64,000 nucleotides of DNA from Neodiprion pinetum. Its lineage: Eukaryota; Arthropoda; Insecta; Hymenoptera; Diprionidae. Position 1 is the stretch's first letter; each line of letters starts with the position of its first letter. The DNA lies in assembly GCF_021155775.2 (NCBI RefSeq), contig NC_060235.2:42132701-42196700 (forward strand). Direction: 5' to 3'. Made by a program: the position numbers and the translations under genes. This document shows positions 1-10,828 of this stretch, piece by piece. Below the pieces are notes generated by a model. The model ran no database searches. It was not told the DNA's origin and saw only the letters and a program-made list of their open reading frames with translations.

Positions 1-631
1 ACATAGAAAATATCGCTAAAAGAGAGAAAAATACGACAATAGTTTCCGCTATATCTATCCAACTTCGCAACCGGATGCAGCTACGGTTATGTCAGCAGGA
101 ATCGAGCGGTTAGATCGGTCGCATGATTTCCTCCGAGAACTACAATAATGGAAAAAGTTCAGACATAGTCCTTGAGACAGAGGAAACAGCTCGTTTGTAT
201 GTCTTTATAATTATGTAAGAAGTGGTAAACTCTGCGGTGATCTAAGAATTAAGATCGTGATAATTTTCCTGCGAGAAGAGACGTAGACTGATAAAAATGT
301 AGAGAGAGAAATCGACGGGATAATTGTTGAAATTACAGGCGACTCCTGCGATTAATTGACCCAAGCTTTTATTCGTGGTTTGAATAATTATCGACGACAA
401 GGAAAAAGGGAAATACACGGAGTTCATTTTATAGATTATACAAACTTTACATATAACGTTTAAAAATAAGAGAAAAGGAAATTGTTGTAATCGTTAATTT
501 GTAATTGTAATCGGATAGTTTTTTTGTTTTTTTTTTTTTCCTCCATCACCTCAATTTTTTCTCTCATTCTTTCTTTAACGGCAGTTTCCGCCTAACTCGG
601 AATACCTTACGGAGAAATTCAAACCCACCCA

Positions 632-663
<32 letters not shown>

Positions 664-1131
664 CGTACTGGAAGAATAAGAGGATATTAGAATAATGGAT
701 TCAATTATCTCTCTGCAAGTCGGTAATTATTCTCCTAATCGATTTAACCAAACCACAATTAAATCGGCACTCAAATTACTACCGATAGATGTTTCTACGG
801 AGCCGAAGAGCAGCGCTCCAGACTTTACTCCTGCAAAGCTATGAGGAAATTTTCTAAACTTAATATCACACTCTGGCGGAGTCCGGAATTGGCATTTCGG
901 TATTTTCCGTCCCGTGTTCAAAACACAAAACTTTTGTGTCGAATATAAAAGTTGAATCGAGTTGACGGGATGGGAGAAAAAATGACTTAGAATTTATCAG
1001 AGTTTACTCAAAGCTACGGCATAAAGTTTTCTGGTATTTCAAACGTCCGTAAATGCCCGCGAAAATTGTACATTTCAAATAGGACTGGTTTATAATTGCA
1101 GCGGATATTCGTGCCAAATTCTGGTTTTTAC
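1..1131. other. Left-edge non-coding DNA
   Basis: Intron sequence following the exon at 1132-1237. It contains a C29 tract (632-660) and a T-rich stretch just before it. No coding exon is evident. Confidence 0.5.
632..660 (+). repeat. C29 homopolymer
   Basis: Twenty-nine consecutive C on the plus strand. Confidence 0.9.
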
Positions 1132-1237
1132 CTCTTGGACGAGTCCTGTTTTGCCGTCTTCTTCCCTGAGAATCTACGGAGGAAATGACGAGCAGCAGAA
1201 ACAGGGCGATGTAGACGAAGCATCTGGATCCTCCCAT
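1132..1237 (-). CDS. Signal-peptide first exon (alternative perlecan start or nested gene)
   Basis: ATG at 1237 is preceded in frame by a stop two codons upstream and has G at -3. Thirty-five codons plus one base precede a GTAAAA donor (phase 1). The peptide MGGSRCFVYIALFLLLVISS has a textbook hydrophobic core and is followed by VDSQGRRRQNRTRPRG, a very basic stretch after the probable cleavage site. Codons are G/C-ending through the signal region, unlike surrounding intron. It lies inside the intron after perlecan LDLa 4, on the same strand, and its phase equals that of the perlecan module introns. It could therefore splice to downstream perlecan exons as an internal start, or begin a separate secreted-protein gene. 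No partner exon lies in the window. Confidence 0.55.
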
Positions 1238-3565
1238 TTCTCACAATGCTTGGGAGCCCTTGGCCCTTTACAGTTGTTAAGTTTGACGGTTGGGTTTCCG
1301 AATTGCCACCTTCAAGCGTTCATTTGTTCACTTACTAATTAACACTGCAGAATTATCTCGCCTTCGGATCGCGACCTTATTTATTTATTTATTTTTTTTT
1401 CTTTACTTCAGTTGTTGCCACCTCGGAGAGCGAGTGCAGCGCGACAAACTAGAACTGCAAGCGACTAATCCGCATGGCTTATGCTGAACTTGAAACACTG
1501 AAAACAAACGGGGGCGTGGGAAGCGGTTTAACAATTCGCTTCGGTTTGCAATGCGTGCGCGCGATTCGCGATGATCGAGACTTGGAAAATCAAGTTTTCG
1601 AACGGCTGTGAAATGTCGAAAAAATCGACCACTTTGAAACAAGTTCTGTTATTTTCTATGCCGGGAATTATACGTGGTTGGTCAAAAATCGAGGATTTTT
1701 ATAAAAATTTTATGGGATCGTTGTATATGCAATATTTACGAAATTGTTACATTTCCAAGCTACATAGATATTTCGAAAAATAGCAAAATAGAAATAAGTA
1801 AAATTGAAAAGAAAAGTCTGGATATCGAAGCTTCGTTCCAAATCGATTTAAAATTGTTAAACATCTTACAGAATCATTCGATTTCATTCTACGATGGTTC
1901 GTTTTAACTAGAATTAGACTATCTTACGTTTTTAGTAATAGTGAATTCAATGTCACGATTTTTTTTAACGGTAATCAATACCGGTGCAATGTTTTGAAAT
2001 TGATTATTCAACGATGCCAGAATGATGAAAAAAGATGTGACAGTGAATGTTTAGAAGTTAGATTTCTGAACGGAATTACTGAACTCTTAACGATTATAAA
2101 TTGATTTTGACTAAAGCGTCGACATCTATACTGCAGTTATTTATAATCCGAATACCATATTTTTCACCTGGTAATAAAATAACTGAAAAGTACCGATTTT
2201 CGTCCAACCAATCTCTTTGGAATTAGACTTGAAAACTGCAGCGTCTACCGCGGTAGAATAAATGCGAATAAATTGGGTGTTTTCTTTAGTTGCAAGAGCG
2301 AGAAAATAAAGTTGAAAATTGGATCACGTAGCACCGGAACAAACACGACACAAAGGCTCTACAGTCTCTATGAAGAATTTAGAGATAAGAAGCGCGCGTT
2401 TACGCAAGTTCTCACAAAAGGTTTCAGCGCCTTAAATACACGACACAAAAATGCCGGCTGCGCTACGCGCGTCCGATTTGTTTGAAGCGTTGTGCGTACC
2501 TGACGTACCACGTATGTTGTACCTGTGAACGTAACGCGGAACGCAGCACCTGAATAATAAAAGCGTTGTTGTTACTCGAGGTCCGCTTCCCTACTGCGAT
2601 TTACCTCGCCGACCTGACGCCCACCCGAGATTTTCTCGTTCATTTCATTCTCGGGCTATGCTTCTCTCTCTGTCTCAACGCGCGATGATTTCTTACTTTT
2701 TTTTTTCTATTTTTAATATATCGCATTCAACGTCAACCCTGCAAAGAATATTTCTCGCGCTTCTTCTCCACTTGTGACTATCATTTCTATATTTAAAGCT
2801 ACGAAGAGAAGTTCACTAAAATCGAACTAGCTCTATCGGTATTTCTCAACTTTGTACAAGTTCAAACTGAAACCTTATCTTGACCGGAGTGTCGAAAGTC
2901 ACGTCATACCGCGGAAAACCTGAGCTTGAACTTCGCTGCAGACACTGGCAGTGAAGAACGGTAGTAAATTACGAAACCAACTGTAAAAACTTGTGGAAAT
3001 AAAAATTCCACTAGCCAGAAGCGAAGAAACGCCGTGTATAAACGGTTGAAATCCTTCGCTGGTTCAAATTTCCCGCCTAAACTCCCAATCGGTTTACACG
3101 GAGTTTGACTCTGGCGCGCTTTCTATTCGAATTTCGAATTCCCGACGGTCTGAAACTTGTCGGAGAAATCTCGTACAATTCGCACGCAAGAATGACGATC
3201 AAATTTATCTGTGATAATGTTTTTACGTAGTTGAATGAGAAAGAAAACTATTGTAAAATCAACACGATATAGGGGGGGTAAAAAAAAACTGGTTTGTGTT
3301 TTAATTACGAGTAAGAAATATGAAATCGCAGTCACAAACCGAAGGATTTAATCGCTCTGCCGATTTGAAAACGTACCGAAATACAAGCTGCAAAGCCGAA
3401 TCGGACGGATCGAGTCAAAGCTCGGGAGAACGACTGACTGACCGACTAACTCGGAGAATATCACCTCGACGACTGACAGCCGCGAGTATGGCAGGCAGCG
3501 TCGCTGACACGACTGAGGAGAAGCTCGGTGTCAGGGAGAAAGCGACGATCGGAGTTATCGTCGGA

Positions 3566-3630
3566 CGCATCGCATCGCATCGCATCGCAACGCAACGCAA
3601 CGCAACGTAGCGTAACGCAACGTAATGTAA
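3566..3630. repeat. Pentanucleotide array CGCAT to CGCAA
   Basis: Thirteen 5-nt units: four CGCAT, four CGCAA, then degenerate CGTAG/CGTAA forms. A short related array in the opposite orientation (TTGCG units) lies at about 31974-31988. Confidence 0.8.
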
Positions 3631-5079
3631 CCCCCCGTTGAAACCACTTGAAACCGACGTTCGGCGAAACTAAAGACGCGACCTGACGTGGATTTCATAC
3701 TGACAACGAATGGTGGGAAACCGCTGATCGTAATCAGCGGCGTTTGGTGCTTTGCAAGCTCGCCTAAGAGCGAAATTCGCTCTGAGGGATAAATTTTATC
3801 CACGTTGAATTTCGTCGTTTGTTTTTACAAAGTCTGAGATGACAGCGAAAATTTATTTGAGAGTTTGAAATTTTTTTATGAAATTTGGTCTTCGTGAAAG
3901 AAAATTTGATTAATCAAGGCTTTTGAGAAATGAAAACGAGATGATAAAAAAATTTTCGAAAAAAATTTAAGAACTAGTGAGAATTCTTTCAAATAAATTT
4001 CGTCTCTACAGTCTTTGGAAAACAGCACGTGAAAGTTTTACATTGAGTAAATGAAGCCTGATTTTTTCAAAGAGGTAAATTTTTGAAGCTGCTGATTTTG
4101 TTACCGATTTTTCGTCGGAAGTTCTGCAATACTTTTCATAGTCTGCAGTAAATGAGTAGATTACACATTAATTTATGTATAAAAATAAAAGTTCAATTTC
4201 AAGACTGTTTCAAGAGATCTTCGAAGAAAAATTATCAAAGTTGCAAAAATTAGTTTGATCTACAGTTACGAAGGTGTGCATAATTAATAAATAGCATTTC
4301 GGAGAAATCCGAGAATTGCGATTTATTGGAAAATTGTGAATGCCTCCGTGATACGAGTTGAAAGATTCTTCTTTGTGACGCTGAGATGAATTCACTGTAG
4401 CGATAACTCAAGAACCGATTGAGATATCAGAATAAAATATAGGGGATCGAATCACGCTATCGATGGTTTTCGACAATAGCTGATACGTTGAAATTCGGTT
4501 TCGTCTTATTTTACTTCGATTTCAAGGCCGCAGTTATTTCAATACTTAATTTTTATTTTCTCCCACTCTCTTACGCAATCTTTTCAAAGTCTGATACAGT
4601 ATAAATTTTCCACGAATTAAAGAGTCGATCACATCGTTTGAAAATTAACGAAAAGCGAGTTGACAAATCTCACGATTTCGCAAAAAAGAATTCCAACGAA
4701 ACAAACAAAAAGTTAAAAATCACACAGAGGGCTTCAAAAATATAAAACCCACTACAGATAATAAAAGTTTTGGTCGTATTTTTTTTTTTTGTTCATGTGC
4801 TTTCAACCGTTTCGTACTGAATTTGGATAATATGTGAACTACCGTAACTGCTTGTCACAGAAAACACATATCGATTTGATCAATCTAATTACAAGACGCG
4901 TATTGGATTTGAAAAAGACTTCGAAACAGTCGAACCAAATCACAAACTACGCTGTACTTTGAATTTCTGTTGCTGTTTAGTACCACGAATACTCTCGATT
5001 CTCGTCTAATCTTAAGTCTGAATACGTAAACGGACACCCGCACAAGGAAAAGCTACCTCTTGACCCTCGAAGCAAAAAG

Positions 5080-5340
5080 CTCAATCCGAAACGCGTGGCT
5101 TGACGTGAAAGTTCCGTGCGGCGGTAGCGCGACTGACTTTGGCGCGCTGAGCTTTCGGCCGGTTTCGTAACGGCTTTGAAAGACTCGTGCGAGCGACTAA
5201 AGCCCGTCGAAATGATCGCCGAGGGCTGCGCGCGCATCTTCGGCTCGCTTTTTCACCCCCGTTGAATTCTCCCGCGCTGCGCGCGTAGCTGATCCTCTTC
5301 GAAACTCGTTGACGCGCTCGACGATCTGCAGACGAATGCC
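5080..5340. promoter_or_regulatory. CpG-rich patch in left intron
   Basis: A block rich in GCGCGC, CGCGC and CGAC words in AT-rich surroundings. It lies 180-440 nt left of a 40-codon ATG frame at 5518-5640 with a hydrophobic stretch. A promoter role is conjecture. Confidence 0.25.
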
Positions 5341-5421
5341 TCGCTAATTATTAACACCCGTAGGAGCGCCAAGGGACGGCTGATTAAGCCACCGCGATTC
5401 CGGGGAAGGAGATCTAGTTCA

Positions 5422-5449
5422 CTTCTTCTTCTTCTTCTTCTTCTTCTTC
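5422..5449 (+). repeat. (CTT)n microsatellite
   Basis: Uninterrupted CTT units, just right of a CpG-rich patch. Confidence 0.85.
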
Positions 5450-6974
5450 GATTCTCGCTTTTTACTCCTCGCTTCAGCTCGCAACGAACGGAATAGATTA
5501 CCGCCTAACTAAACAGGATGGAACTGAACAAGTGGAACGGGCTGCATGCTCTATTCTTTGTCTATCTCGTGCAGAATATCCAACTTCCAATTCCAACTTT
5601 GGTTGCTCCGATGCTCGGCTTTCCGCACAATGGAAACTAGGCCTCGGATCCGTGAAACTCTGTATAAGTTACCGCTCGCTAAGTAGCCGCATGCAGCTGC
5701 GACAGTCTCCATAATTTTACCCGGCTGAGTGGCTTCGTCGGTATCCTGAAATCCCTCGTCTTCAATTATATCGAAATTTCGATCGTACCTATTGGCGGTT
5801 TCAGCCGGGACCGAAAACTGGACAAGACGGTGTGACGATTTTTTGTTACATCCTTTAGTACGACGGCGAAAAGCTCGGCGTTTGACGAGCTTCCCACTTC
5901 AGGGTGAGAAATTTACGGGAGCAAGAGAAGTCAGAAGAGCTTGAATGTTTATATTCAAGCCGAGATTCTCGGCCACATTTTCATACTAATGGACTTCTTC
6001 AACTCGTTCGCTGAACTTCTTTCACCTCTGGTTGTACGTACAAGGTTCAAGACGCCTATAATCATAGTCTTTAACGGTAAAGATTATACTCTACAACCTC
6101 GTAAGATATACGAATAACGAATTTTCCTAATTACCCGGGCGTAAAGGCAGTTACCTAGAACATACTAATTCCGTCTTGGATTTTCCCCCGAAGTTAACTG
6201 CGTGTAACTTATTCTTCAACGTTAATGCGCATGTTACAAAAACTCTGCAAAACACTTGCTGGATGAAACGAGGTAACGACTGCTATTTGGAATTCGAAAT
6301 GGTGAAGAAAAAAACAAAAAAAAGTCCTCTGAAAACTTGAAGATGATAAAGAAGTTGCGCTTTGAGACCGGATAACTTGAAGTTTCAGGACGATCAAGTC
6401 TCGACTTGCAAGTCTACCGACAATGAGAGTCCGATCGCTTCCTAATCCCGAAAAAAGGTTCGACAATACATAAAAGCGTGCCAGAAATGGACTGAAGAAT
6501 TGATTCCCCGGATGGATTCGAAACCGAAACGAATTGTGAGCTTGAAAGCTAGATTGAGCTGCTGATTCGGGAGGCGCTGGAAAGCGGTGTAATTTCGTGA
6601 GGTTCGCGATTGCTGGCCGCAGCTGGGCGCGAACGACAGAAACACGGGTAAAAAAGAATATGGAATGGAAAAAATGGTAACAGAGCAACAACGCAGCCAC
6701 GGAATTACTCATGGAGCGCAACAACGAGGCGGGGAATTGTTGACGCCCACCAATCCGTACCCCGCTGGTTTAATCCCGCGGTTACGACACTCGTCGAGGT
6801 GAGCACCAAAAATCACGTTCTCAAATGTCGGTGAGTTTAGCTTGATGAAAACACCCAACACTTGCAGAGCGAGCCGCGCTCAATCGGTCTCAGCAATTTC
6901 GGTCGCCGCCCGTTTCTCATCCGTTTCAACGCTTGAAAGTGCTCCGATTCAGGCGGGGTTGAAATTCCGAATTT

Positions 6975-7210
6975 GAAAAGTTCCGAAAGCGCCGAATCCC
7001 GAATTTTTTGCTTGCGAAACTTGAGGTGAAGAAATCAAACTTTGACGAAACATCAAAGTTTCGAATGGTTAGAAACCTGAAGCTCAAAGTTCTGAAAGTG
7101 CAAAGTTCTGAAAGGACTAAATCCCGAAAGGGCGCAACTTCGATAAGTCAAAGTTTCGAAAGTGAGAAGATGAGAAAATTAAAAAATCTGAAACACCGAA
7201 ATTCCGAATG
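6975..7210. repeat. Degenerate short tandem repeat (AAAGTTCYGAAAG unit)
   Basis: At least seven imperfect copies of an approximately 13-17 nt unit related to AAAGTTCTGAAAG lie in one region. The lysine/serine-rich open frame at 7008-7211 is a by-product of the repeat and is not annotated as a gene. Confidence 0.5.
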
Positions 7211-9081
7211 ATCGAAGATTTTCAGTTCCGTGAATTTCTGGTTTGGTGAAATTTCACCACTTTGATCTTTCTTTCTTTTGGACTTTCGATATTTTTACGT
7301 TCGGAATGCTGGTTATTCGGATTTCAATCTGTTAAATTCACTGTGCCGAGTTCTATGCCATATCAAATTTTTGTTTCAACGTTGTCTTGATCTTGACAAC
7401 AATTTTGAGTATATTCATTGACACAGGGTTGGCTCAGCTTCGATTTCTGGCTTATTGACGGTCGTTACTGACATTCCGCCAACTCGTGAGTAAAATTTTT
7501 TACTTGTGAACATTACGTCGTCTTTAATTAATCAAACGATGGTCGGCATTTGGATAAATGTGCTACCTGGGTGATAAGAAGACTGACACAGATGGGATTA
7601 GTTTTCGCTGCAAGTTTGACCGATGTACCGATAACAAAGTCATGCGTTATTACGGCGTGTCATAGCGTGCGAAAAATGCTCGAATCGATGACCGATAACG
7701 TCGACGAATCGCACGTGAAACGGAACACGACCGAGCTTTGATAGAATAAAAATTACAAATGCAGGTTACGTGGAAAAGGGTTTACCGTCCGCAGCTTCGT
7801 GAAAAGCTCTGGTTATGCATGTCTGTGTGTGCGTAACGACCCGGCTGAAATGTATTCCTGAGGGATAATAGGGTAAATAAAACGAAGCTAAAGTAGCACG
7901 AGAACAATGCCAATTATTTCTATAACAACGGGAACGACCCGGGTGTAAAATCGATTTAGGAATACGATCTTTCCAGGGAGATTATTGCTTTACGGTTTAA
8001 CAATACACAGAGACGTAGAATTATGGCCCAAATTTTCTTATACGATTCCGCATGTAATCTCGGTGAAATAATTTAATCGACCGACGTCGCTAGTCCTAAA
8101 TAAAATTTTTCAAATCATGTTGTGATAGGGGTAAATCACGTCAGATCAAACCAAACAAATTAACCCTCTCAAGTAGTCAAGTAAGATTGTGTGTCAAGCA
8201 TCGTTTGCACTTAGAAAAGAGTTCCATCTTGTTTCGGAAAATATCATGAAATTAAATGAAATAATTAGAGTATCGCGATGACGTTGATATTTTGAATATT
8301 GTGTCGGAATTACAGGGAAATCTGTGACTAGTAACCATTTAGTTTGATTGTAGTTGTGAATGCTACATTTTAAGGTTGTCGTAACGTCAGTTTGTAGATT
8401 CGATTAACTTGTAAGTTTCTTTGCCCTTCATCGAATCATCGGAACAGTCGTAAAAAGAGGATATAGTAGCTACGACTAACTGTACCATAAAAAAATCTAA
8501 ACACAATATACTACATTTTTTGGTTATACAAACAATAAGCTAAAAGACTCGTTATTATGTTTCATCCGGAATCACATCATTTTTATTACCGATGATAACA
8601 CAACTGTAAGAAATTTGTCTCCCCAAGTATTAGCTCAAAGTAAACATGACATAAAGCCGTTTAACCCGAGTCGAAAAAGCCTTACACAAGTGCGGACATT
8701 GGGATAGGTCAGAAAGAGATCAGGACTGGAAACAAAAAACGATGGTACGCGAACAGTGCGGGGAAAAAATCTAGTGATAAATAACATTTCTCGAACGGTT
8801 TACTCCCCTTCCTCCCTGCGAACGATGCGCTGTGCTTGTTCAGTTGGGCCTGGAGGAAGGGAAGAAGGGAGAAAGATTCACCCTGAGTAATGTCCCGAGT
8901 CGTAGAAAATGACGTTTGTCGTGGTGGTGCCTAGCGTGCGGCGAAATGCCGACTCCCCCCTCCCCCACCACCCCAAAAAGCCTCATAATTGTCCTCATCC
9001 TAAGCCGGCGGGTTATGCCTCCAGCTCCGGCAAAAGATCCTCTATAGGAAAACGGCGAAAAGGGATAGGGGCAAGGGGGGA

Positions 9082-9096
9082 GGGGGGGGGGGGGGG
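9082..9096 (+). repeat. G15 tract
   Basis: Fifteen consecutive G next to a further G6 run; purine-rich on this strand. Confidence 0.85.
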
Positions 9097-10708
9097 TGGA
9101 GGAGGGTAAATACTTGAATATTGATTAAGCATGCAGGTTGGAACGACGATCGGAAGAACACCACCAGCAACGAGCGTGTCCGCCGGTATTTATAGGCCTT
9201 GTAAATTGTACTATGCACGTGTATAATATAATGTATACAACACCGAGGAAAAAACGAGGGATGCTAGTTTAGAGCGTAAGACAAAGAGGCGAACGGACTT
9301 CCGTCCTTATCCTCGTAATCGAGACGTGAAATGAGTCTGCGGGCAATCGTATAATTTGATTTATACAATGAGCGGCGTCGGTCGTTGTTATCTTTGGGTC
9401 GATCACCGGTCGTTGACACACTCGGAAAAATTGGTAGTATCTACTTGATTGCGGACGTGCTTTTTCGCGGTAGCATACTTTTTGTTTTAATTCAGCAATT
9501 TTGATTTATTTGTTTATTTATTTATTTATTTTTTTTTTTTCTATTCGTTTCACTGCAATTTCAATCAGAACTGATATCGTGGGACGTTTAGATTTTCGAG
9601 AATGCATATTATAGCGATATTTAATTGAGTAAATTGGCAATAAATTTGCACAGGTGAATATGTGAAAAGTAGTATTTACAAAGAAAAAGTACAGGATAAA
9701 TTTTGCAGGAACTAGAATCCGCAAGGCCTTCCTTGAAGTGAGCGAAAAGCTGTGGGAGAACGCGTGGAACAGGCTGGGAGATTCCGGGCTGTTGACTAGC
9801 CGATGATCCTCCAGCCCACCCGAACCAAAAAGAGCGTAGTCTGCTCTTGAATATTCACGAGAACGCCCTCGTTGCATAGTTTTGCATGACCTTTTTTCAC
9901 TTCGCACACGTATTAGAGAACGCCGGTGATCAAGGCCTCGTCACGAATGATTTTGGAACTCAATTCCTCATCAATGCCGACCTTCTTCTACGCGCGTCGA
10001 AAACGCGTGTGTCCACTTGAAAAGCTCACGCAACGAAGTCTGAAGCTTCTCGACAGATGCCGGAGGATCGGTTTAACGAATAAAATCACGTCTTAAGATA
10101 TCAAGTTCTGTGCGGCTTGTAAGATGAAGTTCGAAAAGACACGCAGATATAGTGTTGCACTATCTCAAAGACAATCCCCGAGCTTTACTGATGCGTTTAG
10201 CGCTGAGTAAGCTTGGAAGATTTTACTCTGCTCGTAGGTCGAAGATGTAAGTTTATCGAACAGCACGTGAATTAGTGAATCTTATAGAGGTATATTGACA
10301 CAGATCTATTCAATAAACTGAAACGATCAATTGGAAGGAATCCAACGGCGTTGGACTCGCTTTTTGCTAGTTTGCTAATCTCGCGAATTTCACCCTTGAA
10401 CCGTATTGGGGTGAACGCTTACAAATGTCGATAATACAGGGAACTACTGAAAATCAGTGATGGTAGCCTTGCTGTTTGCTGTTTTAGCCTCACATCATAC
10501 CGACCGTCAAATGTTTCGCTTAACCGACGATGTGTCAGGGGGATTCAAGTCAGTACCACATCGGTTGGTAACTGTACCGACATGATGGTCGGCGACTGCT
10601 TCGCAAGAAACGATATCAAATTGCATATCGAATTCCGCAGGGAAGCGAAAAACAAGCGTAATTAACGAATGGTAACTTAATTGTGATAGAAAATTGCAAA
10701 AGACTCAC

Positions 10709-10828
10709 GTGGTGGCTCAGGACAGTTGTTCTCGTCGCTGCCGTCCTCGCAGTCTCTGTTGAAATCACACCGCTGAGATGTGCTGATGCACCTCGAAAGG
10801 TCGCAGACGAACTCGTCGATGCCGCAGG
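10709..10828 (-). CDS. trol: Perlecan exon 10: LDLa module 4 (last exon in window)
   Basis: A compact 120-nt phase 1-1 exon with acceptor ATCATCCCCAG and donor GTGAGT, almost exactly one LDLa repeat: cysteines 610, 617, 622, 629, 635 and 644 and end CEDGSDENNC, then PEPP. Unlike modules 2 and 3 it lacks RGD and a long linker. No exon with an LDLa signature could be found between here and position 1 on this strand, so the following intron is longer than 10.7 kb and the gene continues out of the window. Confidence 0.92.

Larger units (their letters stand above)
1238..10708 (-). other. Perlecan intron after LDLa 4 (part), mostly non-coding
   Basis: The intron begins at the GTGAGT donor (10708) and is open-ended to the left. 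Apart from the signal-peptide exon at 1132-1237 I see no splice-bounded coding segment. Contents include the pentanucleotide array at 3566-3630, a CpG-rich patch at about 5080-5340, (CTT)n at 5422-5449, a degenerate short repeat at about 6975-7210, a G15 tract at 9082-9096 and a TTTA-rich tract near 9510-9540. Confidence 0.6.

Noticed and set aside
6209..6724. 171-codon minus-strand ORF with hydrophobic N-terminus
   Set aside because: The nominal start is TTG (the first ATG is at 6712), there is no domain, composition is Ser/Phe-rich from AT-rich antisense, and frames of this size are expected by chance in 64 kb. No splice context links it to perlecan.
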